Shown here: in pieces, positions 41,557-50,141 of the stretch
How positions within the stretch are numbered: position 1 is the stretch's first letter
Layout of the letters: the number at the start of each line of letters is the position of its first letter
Assembly: GCA_002919235.1 (NCBI GenBank)
Contig: PKEX01000011.1
Span: forward strand, 78,456-142,455
Length of the DNA: 64,000 nucleotides
Direction: 5' to 3'
From: Clostridia bacterium
GTDB taxonomy: Bacteria > Bacillota > Limnochordia > DTU080 > RSA5
Notes under the pieces: model-generated
What the model was told of the DNA's origin: nothing
The model's input: only the letters and a program-made list of their open reading frames with translations
Databases searched by the model: none
Program-made: the position numbers and the translations under genes

Positions 41557-42834
41557 TTACGGCCGCTCGAGCGGAGCGGCCTCGCCGGTGAGCCGCAGGA
41601 AGCGAGCCTTCTTGAGGTTGTAGTCCCACAGGGCGGAAGCGGCGTTGAGCCGGGCCTCCATGGCCCGGCCTTCTTCTGCGAAGAGCTCCACCAGCGGCAA
41701 CGTGCCGGCGTCGTGGCGGGTCCTCGCGATGTCAAGGCGCTGGAGCGCCAGCGCCAGCGCCTGCTCTTCCAGGCTGACATTCTGAGCCGCGGCGAGCAGG
41801 GCATCGTAGGCGAGGCGCACTTCCCGGCGGATAGCCGCCTCGGCCTCGGCCAGCCGGATGGCTGCCCGCTCCACCTCCATCTCGGCCCGCCGGACGTCGA
41901 CGGCCGGGAAATCGGACAGCCTGGCCAGTTCGAGCCGGCGCTCCGCGGCCCGCAGCGCGAAGCGGGCCGCCGTCACGTCGCTGCTGGCCCTCACTGCCTT
42001 GTCCATCGCGCCGGCCAGGCTCACCTCGACCGGCGCAAACGCCAAGGCGTCACGAGACCACTGCAAAGGCGGCAAGGGATCGATGCCCGTGAGCTCGGAA
42101 AGGGCCCGGCGCGCCGCTTCGAGGCTCCTTTCGGCATCGTGCTGCGCGGCCGCCGCGCGGGCGTGGGAGAGCTCCACTTCCAGGAGGTCGACCTGGGAAA
42201 GCATCCCCGCTTCATGGCGCGCCCGGGCGACGGCCGCCCGGGCAGCGGCCTGCTCCGCCGCCCGCTGCCGGAGCTCTAGCAGTTCCTGGGCCCGCAGGAC
42301 GTTGTAAAACGCCTCCTCCGCTTGCACGGCCGCGTCGGCCACGGCGCCTTCCAGTGCCGTGCGGGCCTGTTCCAGGGCGTGCTGGGCCTCGAGGTACGCT
42401 TCCAAGTCCCCTTCGGACTTCTTCACTTCGGCCGCGAGCAAGGCCAGTTCCGCCTCGGCTACCTGCAGCTCGGCCAGCCGCACGTGCGGCGAGACCCGCA
42501 GCGCCGCCCGGATGGCGCCGGCGAGATCCAGCCCGTCCTGCCGCCCTTCCGGCGCCGCATCGGCCTCTGCCGGACCCTGCGAGCTTTCCGTTCCGCCGGG
42601 GCCGGCGTGAGCCTGCCGGGCCGCAGTAAAGTCGAAGGCAAGGACAGGGGCGCAGGCTGCGGCCACGAGAAGCGCCGCGAGCAGTCCGGCCGCGAGCAGT
42701 CCGCCTGCGTGCGCCCCAGCGGTACGGCCCCCGGGCTCGGGCCGCCTCCCGGCTGTCGTGACGAGACCTTCGATCCCCGCCTTCACCGGTGACTTCCCGG
42801 ATGCCTTCCCGGATACCCTACCGGATGCCCTCAA
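41557..42834 (-). CDS. TolC-family outer-membrane-type efflux protein
   Basis: A 425-residue protein with an N-terminal hydrophobic segment (about residues 45-67, signal or anchor) followed by long helical repeats. The repeats are typical of TolC: EAFYNVLRAQELLELRQRAAEQAAARAAVARARHEAG with the paired repeat RLAYDALLAAAQNVSLEEQALALALQRLDIARTRHDAG. It is the last gene of the efflux operon. The TTG at 42834 overlaps the ABC ATPase stop by 3 nt. The first 16 codons are a near-tandem repeat of xxSGK, so the true start could be a GTG downstream. TolC proteins normally span an outer membrane, which is unexpected in a monoderm Bacillota. Confidence 0.8.
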   Translation of the reverse strand: MRASGRVSGKASGKSPVKAGIEGLVTTAGRRPEPGGRTAGAHAGGLLAAGLLAALLVAAACAPVLAFDFTAARQAHAGPGGTESSQGPAEADAAPEGRQDGLDLAGAIRAALRVSPHVRLAELQVAEAELALLAAEVKKSEGDLEAYLEAQHALEQARTALEGAVADAAVQAEEAFYNVLRAQELLELRQRAAEQAAARAAVARARHEAGMLSQVDLLEVELSHARAAAAQHDAERSLEAARRALSELTGIDPLPPLQWSRDALAFAPVEVSLAGAMDKAVRASSDVTAARFALRAAERRLELARLSDFPAVDVRRAEMEVERAAIRLAEAEAAIRREVRLAYDALLAAAQNVSLEEQALALALQRLDIARTRHDAGTLPLVELFAEEGRAMEARLNAASALWDYNLKKARFLRLTGEAAPLERP

Positions 42835-43619
42835 GGCTCCACATCCTCTGCAAACAGCGCGGCCTGGGTCTTGAGCAGCTGGCTCTGGGCGGTGGGCTCA
42901 TCCGAGACGATCCGCCCGTCGCGAATGGTGAGCAGCCGCTGGCTCCACAGGGCGATGCCCGGGTCGTGGGTGACCACCAGCACGGTCATGCCCTGCTCGT
43001 TCAGCTCTTTGAGCGCCTGCATCACTTGGCGGCCCTGCTCCGTCGGGAGGTTTCCCGTGGGCTCGTCCGCAAAGAGCACCGTCGGCGCGTTGGCCAGCGC
43101 CCGGGCGATGGCGGTCCGCTGCTGCTCGCCGCCGGACATCTCGGCCGGCCGGTGGTTGAGGCGGTGGCCCAGCCCCACCTGTTCCAGCAGCTCCTTCGCC
43201 CGGCGGCGGCGATCCCGGGCGGGGACTCCCGCGTAGATCATCGGGACCTCCACGTTTTCGACGGCGGTCAGCTCGGGGAAGAGGTTGTAATGCTGGAAGA
43301 TGAAGCCGAAGTGGTCCCGGCGGATGCGGGCCAGTTCCTTGTCCTTGAGACCGGTCACGTCCACGCCTTCCAGGAGATACGACCCGCTCGTGGGCCGGTC
43401 GAGCAGCCCCATGATGGAAAGGAGCGTCGACTTGCCCGACCCCGAAGGCCCCATGATGGCCACGAACTCCCGGCGCCTCACCACCAAGTCGACGTCGCTC
43501 AGGGCGACCACCGGTTCCTTGGACTTGCCGTAGACTTTCGAGATGCCCTGGAGGCGGATCAGCGCCTCGGCGCTTCCTTCCTGCACTGCCTCGGGCACGG
43601 CATGGGTCTGTTCACTCAA
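42831..43619 (-). CDS. ABC transporter ATP-binding protein, MacB/LolD type
   Basis: A 262-residue ATPase with Walker A MGPSGSGKSTLLSIMGLLDRPTSG, the Q-loop FQHYNLFPELT, signature MSGGEQQRTAIARAL (Glu in place of the usual Gln after SGG), Walker B VLFADEPTGNLPTE and the H-loop VTHDP. It resembles the MacB/LolD/YknY group that powers FtsX-type permeases. The TTG at 43619 overlaps the upstream adaptor gene, and GGAGGTAGG lies 8 nt upstream. It ends in overlap with the TolC gene. Confidence 0.92.
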   Translation of the reverse strand: MSEQTHAVPEAVQEGSAEALIRLQGISKVYGKSKEPVVALSDVDLVVRRREFVAIMGPSGSGKSTLLSIMGLLDRPTSGSYLLEGVDVTGLKDKELARIRRDHFGFIFQHYNLFPELTAVENVEVPMIYAGVPARDRRRRAKELLEQVGLGHRLNHRPAEMSGGEQQRTAIARALANAPTVLFADEPTGNLPTEQGRQVMQALKELNEQGMTVLVVTHDPGIALWSQRLLTIRDGRIVSDEPTAQSQLLKTQAALFAEDVEP

Positions 43620-44979
43620 CCGGCCTACCTCCTTCCGGGATGACGCGGATGGTCCGGTACGCGCGGAACGCCAGGTACGAGCTGTAGATCACTTGGTCTC
43701 CGGGCTCGAGGCCGGAGACGATCTCCACGTACGGGCCGTCGATGGCGCCAAAGCGCACGTCCCGCCTCTCGGCTTGGGTGTGGTCCGGGCTCAGCACGTA
43801 CACGAAGCTCGCGTTGCCGCTGCTGAAGAAGGGCCCGCGTTCGAGATACGGGCGGTCCTTGAGCTCTCCCAGCTCGATCTCGACGGTGACCGGGGCGTAG
43901 GGCAAGAACAAGGCGGAGACCTCCGGGTCCACCGAAAGCCGCACAGGCACCTGGGCCCCCGACTGCGCCGTCTGCGCCGCGGGCGCCACTTGCTCGACGC
44001 GGGCAGGATACTGCCCGCGGCCGGTGCGGATCAACGCCGGTGCGCCCGCCCTCAGGTCCCGGGCCTGTTCCGGCGTGACCGACGTCTCAACGTACTGGCT
44101 CCGCACGTCGGCCAGGCGGAACAAGACGGTCCCCTGCTTCACCTGCTCCCCCGGGGAGACGAGGCTTTCCAGCACCCGGGCGCTCACCGGCGCGGCCACT
44201 TCGAGCTTGGCCACCAGCTGTTCGAGCTCGGACGCTCTCGTCCGGGCCGAAGCCACTCCCTGTTCCGCCTTCTTGACCGCCAGCTCCGCGTGGCGCTGGG
44301 CCGCGGCCAGGCGCTCTTCCGCCCGGGCCAGGTTGGAGCGGGCGGTGCGCGCGGCGTTCTCGGCTTCGTCCAGCTCGGCGCGGGAAATGCCGCCCAGCCG
44401 GTAGAGCTCCTCCATCACGGGGATCTGCGCCTCGGCCCTTTCCAGGGCTTCCCGTGCCGAAGCCACATCCTCCCGCGCCTTGGCCACCTCCTGCTCCTGC
44501 TGGAGCTTGGCCTGGTCCAATTCGATCAGGGCGATCTCCAGCTGGAGCCGGGCGAGGGCCAGCTCCGAGCGGAGTCCTTCGGAATCCAGAACGGCGAGAA
44601 GCGCTCCCGCCTCGACGTCGTCTCCTTCCGAGTAGTTTACGGAGACGACCTCCGCGTCGCCCGGAGCGGTCAGGACCACCACTTCGCTGGGCACAAAGCG
44701 CCCGGAGGATTGGACGACGCTCCGGAAATCCCGCACCCCGACGGTGGCGTACTGGTACGTGTCGAGCGTGTACACCTCTTCCCCGGGCCGGAGCGCGTAG
44801 ACGGCCACGGCGGCCATGGCCGCCAGGACCACGACGAGAAAGAGAAAGAGCTTCACATTGAGGCTGATCCGCCGCGGCGGCGCGGGTAGCGCAGGCTTGC
44901 GGCCGGCCCCTTTGGGAAGCGGCGTCTTCCCGCCGAAAATCGGGCGGTCGTACACGTTGGGTCGATCGTGAGTGGACAT
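43612..44979 (-). CDS. membrane-fusion (HlyD/MacA-type) adaptor
   Basis: A 455-residue adaptor with one N-terminal transmembrane segment (about 43-62), a barrel-sandwich half (VVSVNYSEGDDVEAGALLAVLDSEGL), a long helical hairpin (roughly residues 120-235) and a C-terminal part (VRFGAIDGPYVEIVSGLEPGDQVIYSSYLAFR). It would link the FtsX-type permeases to the TolC-family protein. The ATG is at 44979. The family is common in tripartite pumps and also occurs alone in Gram-positives (YknX). Confidence 0.9.
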   Translation of the reverse strand: MSTHDRPNVYDRPIFGGKTPLPKGAGRKPALPAPPRRISLNVKLFLFLVVVLAAMAAVAVYALRPGEEVYTLDTYQYATVGVRDFRSVVQSSGRFVPSEVVVLTAPGDAEVVSVNYSEGDDVEAGALLAVLDSEGLRSELALARLQLEIALIELDQAKLQQEQEVAKAREDVASAREALERAEAQIPVMEELYRLGGISRAELDEAENAARTARSNLARAEERLAAAQRHAELAVKKAEQGVASARTRASELEQLVAKLEVAAPVSARVLESLVSPGEQVKQGTVLFRLADVRSQYVETSVTPEQARDLRAGAPALIRTGRGQYPARVEQVAPAAQTAQSGAQVPVRLSVDPEVSALFLPYAPVTVEIELGELKDRPYLERGPFFSSGNASFVYVLSPDHTQAERRDVRFGAIDGPYVEIVSGLEPGDQVIYSSYLAFRAYRTIRVIPEGGRPVE

Positions 44980-45006
44980 GGGTTCTCTCCCTAAGAACGC
45001 CGTGCG

Positions 45007-46386
45007 TCAGCTCTCGTGAAAGGCTTCGGCGGGCATCATGCGCGCCACGGTCCAGCCCGGATAGAGGGCGGCCAGCGCCCCGATGGCCACCGCGACCAGG
45101 ACGGCGCCGGCCATGGTGATGACCACGTCCACCACGCCGGGCAGCTCCACGCGGAGCAGGAGCCCTCGGAGGAGGAAGAAGCGCACCGGAAACGCCAGCG
45201 CCACCCCGATCAGCCCTCCGATGCCCGCGAGGACCGCGGCCTCGCCCACGACCTCCCGCAAGACCCGAAAGCGGGTGGCTCCCAGCGCCCGCGACAGCCC
45301 GATGGAGCGAACGCGTTCGGCGACATTGGCAAGGAACGTGGTAAAGATGGAAAAGCCCGACACGATCAACGCCACGCTTCCCAGCGCGGCCAGGATGAGG
45401 CTGGTGGCCGCCTGCGCCACCCGCATGGTGTCGGCGCCCGAAAACGCCGGCGTAACGGACAGCTGCTCCCCATCAGGCTCCCCGTCCCCGGCGGAGACGC
45501 CCCTGCGGGCTTCAACCCGCGCCGTGAGAAGCGCTTCCAGCTCGGCGACGGCCTGCTGGCCTGTTCCCGGTGCGACCCTCACGTACAGCTGTGCATACTC
45601 CCGGCCGGAGGGGATGGCCGCACCCGCGGGCAGCCCATCTTGATTCTCGCCGTCATCCGCGATGGCCAGCGGAAGGCCTGCCAAGGCCCGGAAATACTGG
45701 CCCGTGGCCGGGAGCAGGATTTCCAGCCGGACGCTCTCGGCGAAAAAGCCCATGAGCGGGTGCCCGCCTTCAGGGTAGGCGAAGACGCCGATCACCCGCA
45801 CGTCGAGGCCGGGCGCCCCCTCGGTGGATACGAGCCGCGGTCCCCCCCAGCCCAGAATCTGCCTGAGCTCGTCGTCAGGGCGGATGTTGATCACTTGGCC
45901 GACGGCTTCTCCGCCGGGAAACAGCGTCTCCGCCAGCTCCCGGGAGATGACCGCCACCGCGGGCTCGCCTCCCTGGACGTCGGCGTCGTCGAAAAACCGG
46001 CCGGCCACCAGGCGCATGTCCGCCACGTCCTCAAATCCCGGGCTCACCCAGGCGTAGCCCCGCACGAGAAAAAGGTCGCCGTTCGCTCGTACCAGGGCAA
46101 AGCTGTTGTCCTCGTACACCGACGCCGCGACGACGGTCTCCGCTTGGGATTCCAGAAACTCGACGTCGTCCAGCGTCCAGATGCTCGACATGGTGCGGGA
46201 GAACGGCTGGATCTCCCCGTAGATGACCGAAAAGACTTCCGTCTCGAGGCTTTCCACCCCCGAGCGCATCACCGGGACCACGTCGACGAAGACGGCCGCC
46301 ACCACGGCAACGCCGATGGCCACCTGCAGGGCCGCGATCAGGTGGCGCACCCAGTGCTCGCTCAAGCGGGCCAACACGCGGCGCAT
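45007..46386 (-). CDS. ABC transporter permease, FtsX/MacB type
   Basis: A 459-residue permease. An N-terminal helix (about 14-32) precedes a large extracytoplasmic domain (to about 325), then three helices end in an FtsX core (FLANVAERVRSIGLSRALGATRFRVLREVVGEAAVL). It probably forms the heterodimeric channel with the permease encoded upstream. It lies 27 nt before the adaptor gene. The ATG at 46386 begins MRRVLARLSEHWVRHL. Confidence 0.9.
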   Translation of the reverse strand: MRRVLARLSEHWVRHLIAALQVAIGVAVVAAVFVDVVPVMRSGVESLETEVFSVIYGEIQPFSRTMSSIWTLDDVEFLESQAETVVAASVYEDNSFALVRANGDLFLVRGYAWVSPGFEDVADMRLVAGRFFDDADVQGGEPAVAVISRELAETLFPGGEAVGQVINIRPDDELRQILGWGGPRLVSTEGAPGLDVRVIGVFAYPEGGHPLMGFFAESVRLEILLPATGQYFRALAGLPLAIADDGENQDGLPAGAAIPSGREYAQLYVRVAPGTGQQAVAELEALLTARVEARRGVSAGDGEPDGEQLSVTPAFSGADTMRVAQAATSLILAALGSVALIVSGFSIFTTFLANVAERVRSIGLSRALGATRFRVLREVVGEAAVLAGIGGLIGVALAFPVRFFLLRGLLLRVELPGVVDVVITMAGAVLVAVAIGALAALYPGWTVARMMPAEAFHES

Positions 46387-46396
46387 CGCTCTGGGT

Positions 46397-47812
46397 TCAC
46401 TCCCCCTTCAGCCCTTCGGCCGCGTCGAACGACGCGCCGAGAAACGCAGGGTAAAGCCCAAACGCGAGGCTGACGCCGGCGCCGGCGGCCAGGCCCAGCA
46501 GGACATCGGGCCAGCCGAGGCCCAGCGCGCCGAAAAGCTCTTCAAAACCCGGCCCCAAGGAGGCCGCCTGGCTCAGGAGCAGCATCCGCAGGATCGCGAC
46601 GATGCCCCGGGCGAGCAAGAGGCCCACCAGGCTGCCGGCGACGCCCAAAAGCAGCGATTCCGTGAGAGTAAGGCGGAAGAGGAGCCGCCGGTCGGCGCCC
46701 AGGGCCACGCTCATCGACATCAAGCGGCGCCGCCGGATGACCCGGGCGGTGAAGAGGTTGAGGATGTTGATGGCGGCCACCAGCAGGGCCATGGCCGCAA
46801 TGCCCATGAGCGAGAGCACGGTGGTGCGCTGGCTGCGGCTCAGCTCCTGCAACTGTTCCAGGGGGTTCGTCACCGAGACCCGCTCAGGGCCGTGGCGCTG
46901 GGCGAAGAACACCTCTACATCGCTGACCAGCTGTTCCGTACTGACACCCTCCGCGGGCGTCACGCTGATCTGGGTCAGGGTGACGGGCTCGCCGGCGCTC
47001 GCCGTGTGCGGCACGTAGGCCACGATGTCCGCTGAAACGCCGGGCCCCATCGCAGCCAGGATGGGGTTCAGCTCCTCCTTCGCGACGACGCCGACCACCT
47101 GCCATTGGCCGGGCTGCCCGCCTCCGTAGCCGGTGGCAACGAAAGTCTGTCCCACCGCCTCCGCCGGCGAGGCGCCGGGAAAGAGCGCCTCGACGCTCTC
47201 TTCTTCCAGGACGGCGACGTAGCGGCCCTCGGCATACTCCTCCCAGGAAAACATCCGGCCGGCCAGCAGCGCACGGCCGCGGAACGCCATCTCGTCGGGC
47301 GTCGCCTGCCGCAGGCTCACCTCCAGAGGCCGGGAAGCGCCGTCGTCCGCCACCGCCGGGCGGCCGCCGGCCTCCACGATCCTCTGGTACGTGATGATGG
47401 ACGACGGCGCAACGACGTACCTCCCGCTCTCCAGCTCACCCTTTATTGCCAGGAGGTCTTCCGTGGTGAGCTCCAGCGGTTCGATGACGTCGGGCGTGAG
47501 CCGCACCGCAGCAGGCGCGTCGCCCGTCCAAAGCTGGCTGGTGTCGAAGGTGCGGGGCCGGATGTTCACCGCCTGCAGTTCCGCTTGGGAACGCAGGACC
47601 TCTGCATCCAAGCTGGCCGAGAAGCGCAGGAACGTCTCGGTGCCCGTCAGCACGCCCACTCCCAGCGCAATGCCGAGGAGGATGAGCAGGCTCTCGAGGA
47701 AGCGGTGACGGAGCTGCTTGTAGGAGAGGCGCGCCATCCCGCGCACCACGGCGGCGCGGCTGCGGCGGGCCGGATCGGGCATCCAGATGTTGGACAGGTC
47801 AAGTTGAGCCAT
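46397..47812 (-). CDS. ABC transporter permease, FtsX/MacB type
   Basis: A 471-residue permease, first gene of the operon. It has the same layout as its neighbour: a helix near residues 35-55, an extracytoplasmic domain, then three C-terminal helices with LFTARVIRRRRLMSMSVALGADRRLLFRLTLTESLLL. The sequence differs enough from the second permease to imply a heterodimer rather than duplication. The ATG at 47812 is preceded by only 92 nt before the methyltransferase gene. Confidence 0.9.
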   Translation of the reverse strand: MAQLDLSNIWMPDPARRSRAAVVRGMARLSYKQLRHRFLESLLILLGIALGVGVLTGTETFLRFSASLDAEVLRSQAELQAVNIRPRTFDTSQLWTGDAPAAVRLTPDVIEPLELTTEDLLAIKGELESGRYVVAPSSIITYQRIVEAGGRPAVADDGASRPLEVSLRQATPDEMAFRGRALLAGRMFSWEEYAEGRYVAVLEEESVEALFPGASPAEAVGQTFVATGYGGGQPGQWQVVGVVAKEELNPILAAMGPGVSADIVAYVPHTASAGEPVTLTQISVTPAEGVSTEQLVSDVEVFFAQRHGPERVSVTNPLEQLQELSRSQRTTVLSLMGIAAMALLVAAINILNLFTARVIRRRRLMSMSVALGADRRLLFRLTLTESLLLGVAGSLVGLLLARGIVAILRMLLLSQAASLGPGFEELFGALGLGWPDVLLGLAAGAGVSLAFGLYPAFLGASFDAAEGLKGE

Positions 47813-47904
47813 CGCGCTTTTCCCATTCGTCTCGCACCAAGCGTTTCCTTGTCACTTTGTGGCCATTTCCTCTTAATGGATGAGGCCGCGGGCTGCCGCG
47901 CGCC

Positions 47905-48843
47905 TCACTTCGCCGCCTGCCACCGTTGGTTGCCGGTGACCGCTTCCGTACTGGCCAGCCGCTTCTCGGCCATGGCGCAGTAGGCGGGGTCGATGTCGTA
48001 GCCGATGTACCGCCTGCCGTTCCGCTTGGCGGCGACACAGGTGGTGCCGGACCCGTTGAAGGGATCGAGGACGATATCGCCGACGAACGAGAAGAGGCGG
48101 ATCACCTTTTCGGCCAGCTCTACGGGGAACGGCGCGGGATGGCCCACCTTCCGGGCCGACTCCGGCGGGATCTCCCAGACCGAGAGGGTGCTGGCCATAA
48201 ACTCGTCCCGGCCGATGTCGCTGACGCCGTCGTCGGGACGGCTGAAGCTCTCTTTTGCAAAGACCAAGAGGTATTCGTGGACGTCCCGCAGCCGCGGCGC
48301 CTTGGCCGACTTCCACGAACCCCAGGCGCAGCTGCCGCTGGCTCCCTTGCCCTTGCGCCAGATGATCTCGCCCGCCGGCAGGAAACCCAGCTCCATGTGG
48401 ACGGCGTAAAAGTAGGCGTGAAGCGGGATGTACGGCTTGCGGCCCAAGTTGGCGATGTTGATGACGTACCTCCCGCCGGGCTTGAGCACCCGGTACACCT
48501 CGGCTCCCACCCGCCCGATGAGCCCGAGGTACTCCTCAAGGCCTAGGTCGAGGTCATACTCCTTGCCCGCGTTGTACGGCGGCGACGTGAACGCCAGGGC
48601 CACGGTCTGGTCGGGAACGTGGTCCATCGCCTCCGAAGTGTGGCAAAAGATGCGGTCCACGTACTCCGCTTCGGGCCTGGGACCCACCGAGCGGGCGGGC
48701 ATTTTCCCTCGCACGCTTCCGGCCGCGCGCCCAAAGAGCGGGAGGCCCCCGTCCTGGTATAGGCTCCGGCTGTAAAACCGCGATGCATCGTGGCTTTCTC
48801 TCTTGGAGACGCCGAACGCGGACGTCTCGGTCCTCTTGGCCAC
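47905..48843 (-). CDS. DNA methyltransferase, N4-cytosine/N6-adenine, beta class
   Basis: A 312-residue site-specific methyltransferase. The catalytic motif TSPPYN (residues 86-91) precedes the SAM-binding motif [14 protein letters not shown] (from residue 260), the beta-class order. The SPPY form favours N4-cytosine, but N6-adenine is possible. The start is GTG 48843 with GGAGG 7 nt upstream; the frame to 49047 is a non-family extension. No restriction endonuclease is adjacent, so it looks solitary. The target sequence cannot be told by eye. Confidence 0.88.
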   Translation of the reverse strand: MAKRTETSAFGVSKRESHDASRFYSRSLYQDGGLPLFGRAAGSVRGKMPARSVGPRPEAEYVDRIFCHTSEAMDHVPDQTVALAFTSPPYNAGKEYDLDLGLEEYLGLIGRVGAEVYRVLKPGGRYVINIANLGRKPYIPLHAYFYAVHMELGFLPAGEIIWRKGKGASGSCAWGSWKSAKAPRLRDVHEYLLVFAKESFSRPDDGVSDIGRDEFMASTLSVWEIPPESARKVGHPAPFPVELAEKVIRLFSFVGDIVLDPFNGSGTTCVAAKRNGRRYIGYDIDPAYCAMAEKRLASTEAVTGNQRWQAAK

Positions 48844-49124
48844 GGGGCTGCCTCCTTCGTCCGGGCTTTCTGCCCAAACCTGGCTACGGCGGACGCGGCG
48901 GCGATTCCTGCCTGCACGGGCGCCGCGGCCGGCGGCGCGCTTTGGCGGGAAAACTCGCGGGATTGCAACATCTTTTGCGAAGGCGTCTCCCGGCTGCAAG
49001 CCGAACCATCCTAGGCAGAACCATACGCCGGTAGGGATCCGTGCCATTTGCCGGGGGCCCGGGCGCTTGACGATGCGTCAAGGCCTGGACAGGAGGCTGG
49101 GCCCGCGGCTTGAGGGGTGAGACC

Positions 49125-50006
49125 ATGACGCCTGCCGAAAGGATGCAGCTGCTGCTGGAAGGCGAATACGAACTGGACGTCCCGCTCAGCAAGTCCCATG
49201 AGCGAATCGCCAAGGTACTGCAGCAGCGGCTCGAGGAGGCGGTCTTTATGGACGCCCGGGAGCTGGCGGAGGCGGTGGGGACCACGCCCAGCACCATCGT
49301 CCGCTTTGCCCAGCGCCTTGGGTTTTCCGGCTACCCGGAGCTGAGGATGTGGCTGGCCGACCTCTTGCTCCACAAGGCGTCGCCGGTAGCCAGAGCCGAG
49401 TCGGTCATCCGGACGTACGCCGGCTCGGACCTGTTCCTGGCCGAGTTCTGCGCGAACGAGGCGCGCACGCTCTCGGCGCTGCCGGACACCATCGCTCCCG
49501 AGCAGCTGCGGGCGGCGGTGGAGATCCTGAAGGACGCCTCGAGGATCTTCCTTTTCGCCGAGGGGCCGGCCGCATGCATCGTCCACCTTCTGGCCTTTCG
49601 CCTGGGAAGGCTGCGCCACACGGTGATCCCCATCACGGAGACCGGCAAGGCGTTCTTTGAAAAGGCGGCGCTCGTCGAGCGCGGCGACGCGGTCTTAGCG
49701 TTCGGCCTCGGGCGGCCGGCGGAGGAGCTCCGGGCGATCCTGGTCCAGAGCAGGCGGGTGGACGCCCGTTCCATCCTGGTGACGGACAACACCATCGCGG
49801 AGCTCAATCGCTGGGCCAGCGTGGTCCTGACCATCCCCCTGCGGGCGTTCGACGTCTTCCGGGCCATGGTGATTCCGGTGGCGGTGGCCGAGAGCCTTGC
49901 GCTCGCGCTGATGCTGGACGATCCCGGGAGGACCAAGGAGTCGCTGGCGGCCTTGGAGCGTTTCCGCCGGGAGCACGGCTACCCCCGCATCCCACGCGTC
50001 CCGTAA
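49125..50006 (+). CDS. RpiR/MurR family transcriptional regulator
   Basis: A 293-residue regulator. An N-terminal RpiR HTH (about residues 20-75, MDARELAEAVGTTPSTIVRFAQRLGFSGYPELR) is followed by a SIS sugar-phosphate-binding domain (about 120-260, SRIFLFAEGPAACIVHLLAFRL). Such regulators sense phosphosugars. It starts the plus-strand block and probably controls the palindrome-rich site at 50068-50092 before the phosphatase-like gene. The ATG is 49125 with GAGGGGTGAG upstream. Confidence 0.9.
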   Translation: MTPAERMQLLLEGEYELDVPLSKSHERIAKVLQQRLEEAVFMDARELAEAVGTTPSTIVRFAQRLGFSGYPELRMWLADLLLHKASPVARAESVIRTYAGSDLFLAEFCANEARTLSALPDTIAPEQLRAAVEILKDASRIFLFAEGPAACIVHLLAFRLGRLRHTVIPITETGKAFFEKAALVERGDAVLAFGLGRPAEELRAILVQSRRVDARSILVTDNTIAELNRWASVVLTIPLRAFDVFRAMVIPVAVAESLALALMLDDPGRTKESLAALERFRREHGYPRIPRVP

Positions 50007-50067
50007 GCGCCTGGCAGGTTCTTCCCCTGGCAGGGAAATCGGCAAGCTCCAGCGAACGCGCAATTTG

Positions 50068-50092
50068 TATTGCATCTTGCAATATATATTGC
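50068..50092. promoter_or_regulatory. candidate operator with two overlapping palindromes
   Basis: TATTGCA-TCT-TGCAATA (50068-50084) and the perfect palindrome GCAATATATATTGC (50079-50092) overlap just upstream of the phosphatase-like gene in an AT-rich stretch. They are a good candidate for binding by the adjacent RpiR regulator. Confidence 0.6.
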
Positions 50093-50141
50093 CGATATGG
50101 ATCTTGCCGATACTTGGGCTGGGGGAGGGTACGGGCTGGCA

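Noticed and set aside
47926..48546. Plus-strand frame inside the methyltransferase gene
   Set aside because: Shadow of the methyltransferase; no start signal or protein features.
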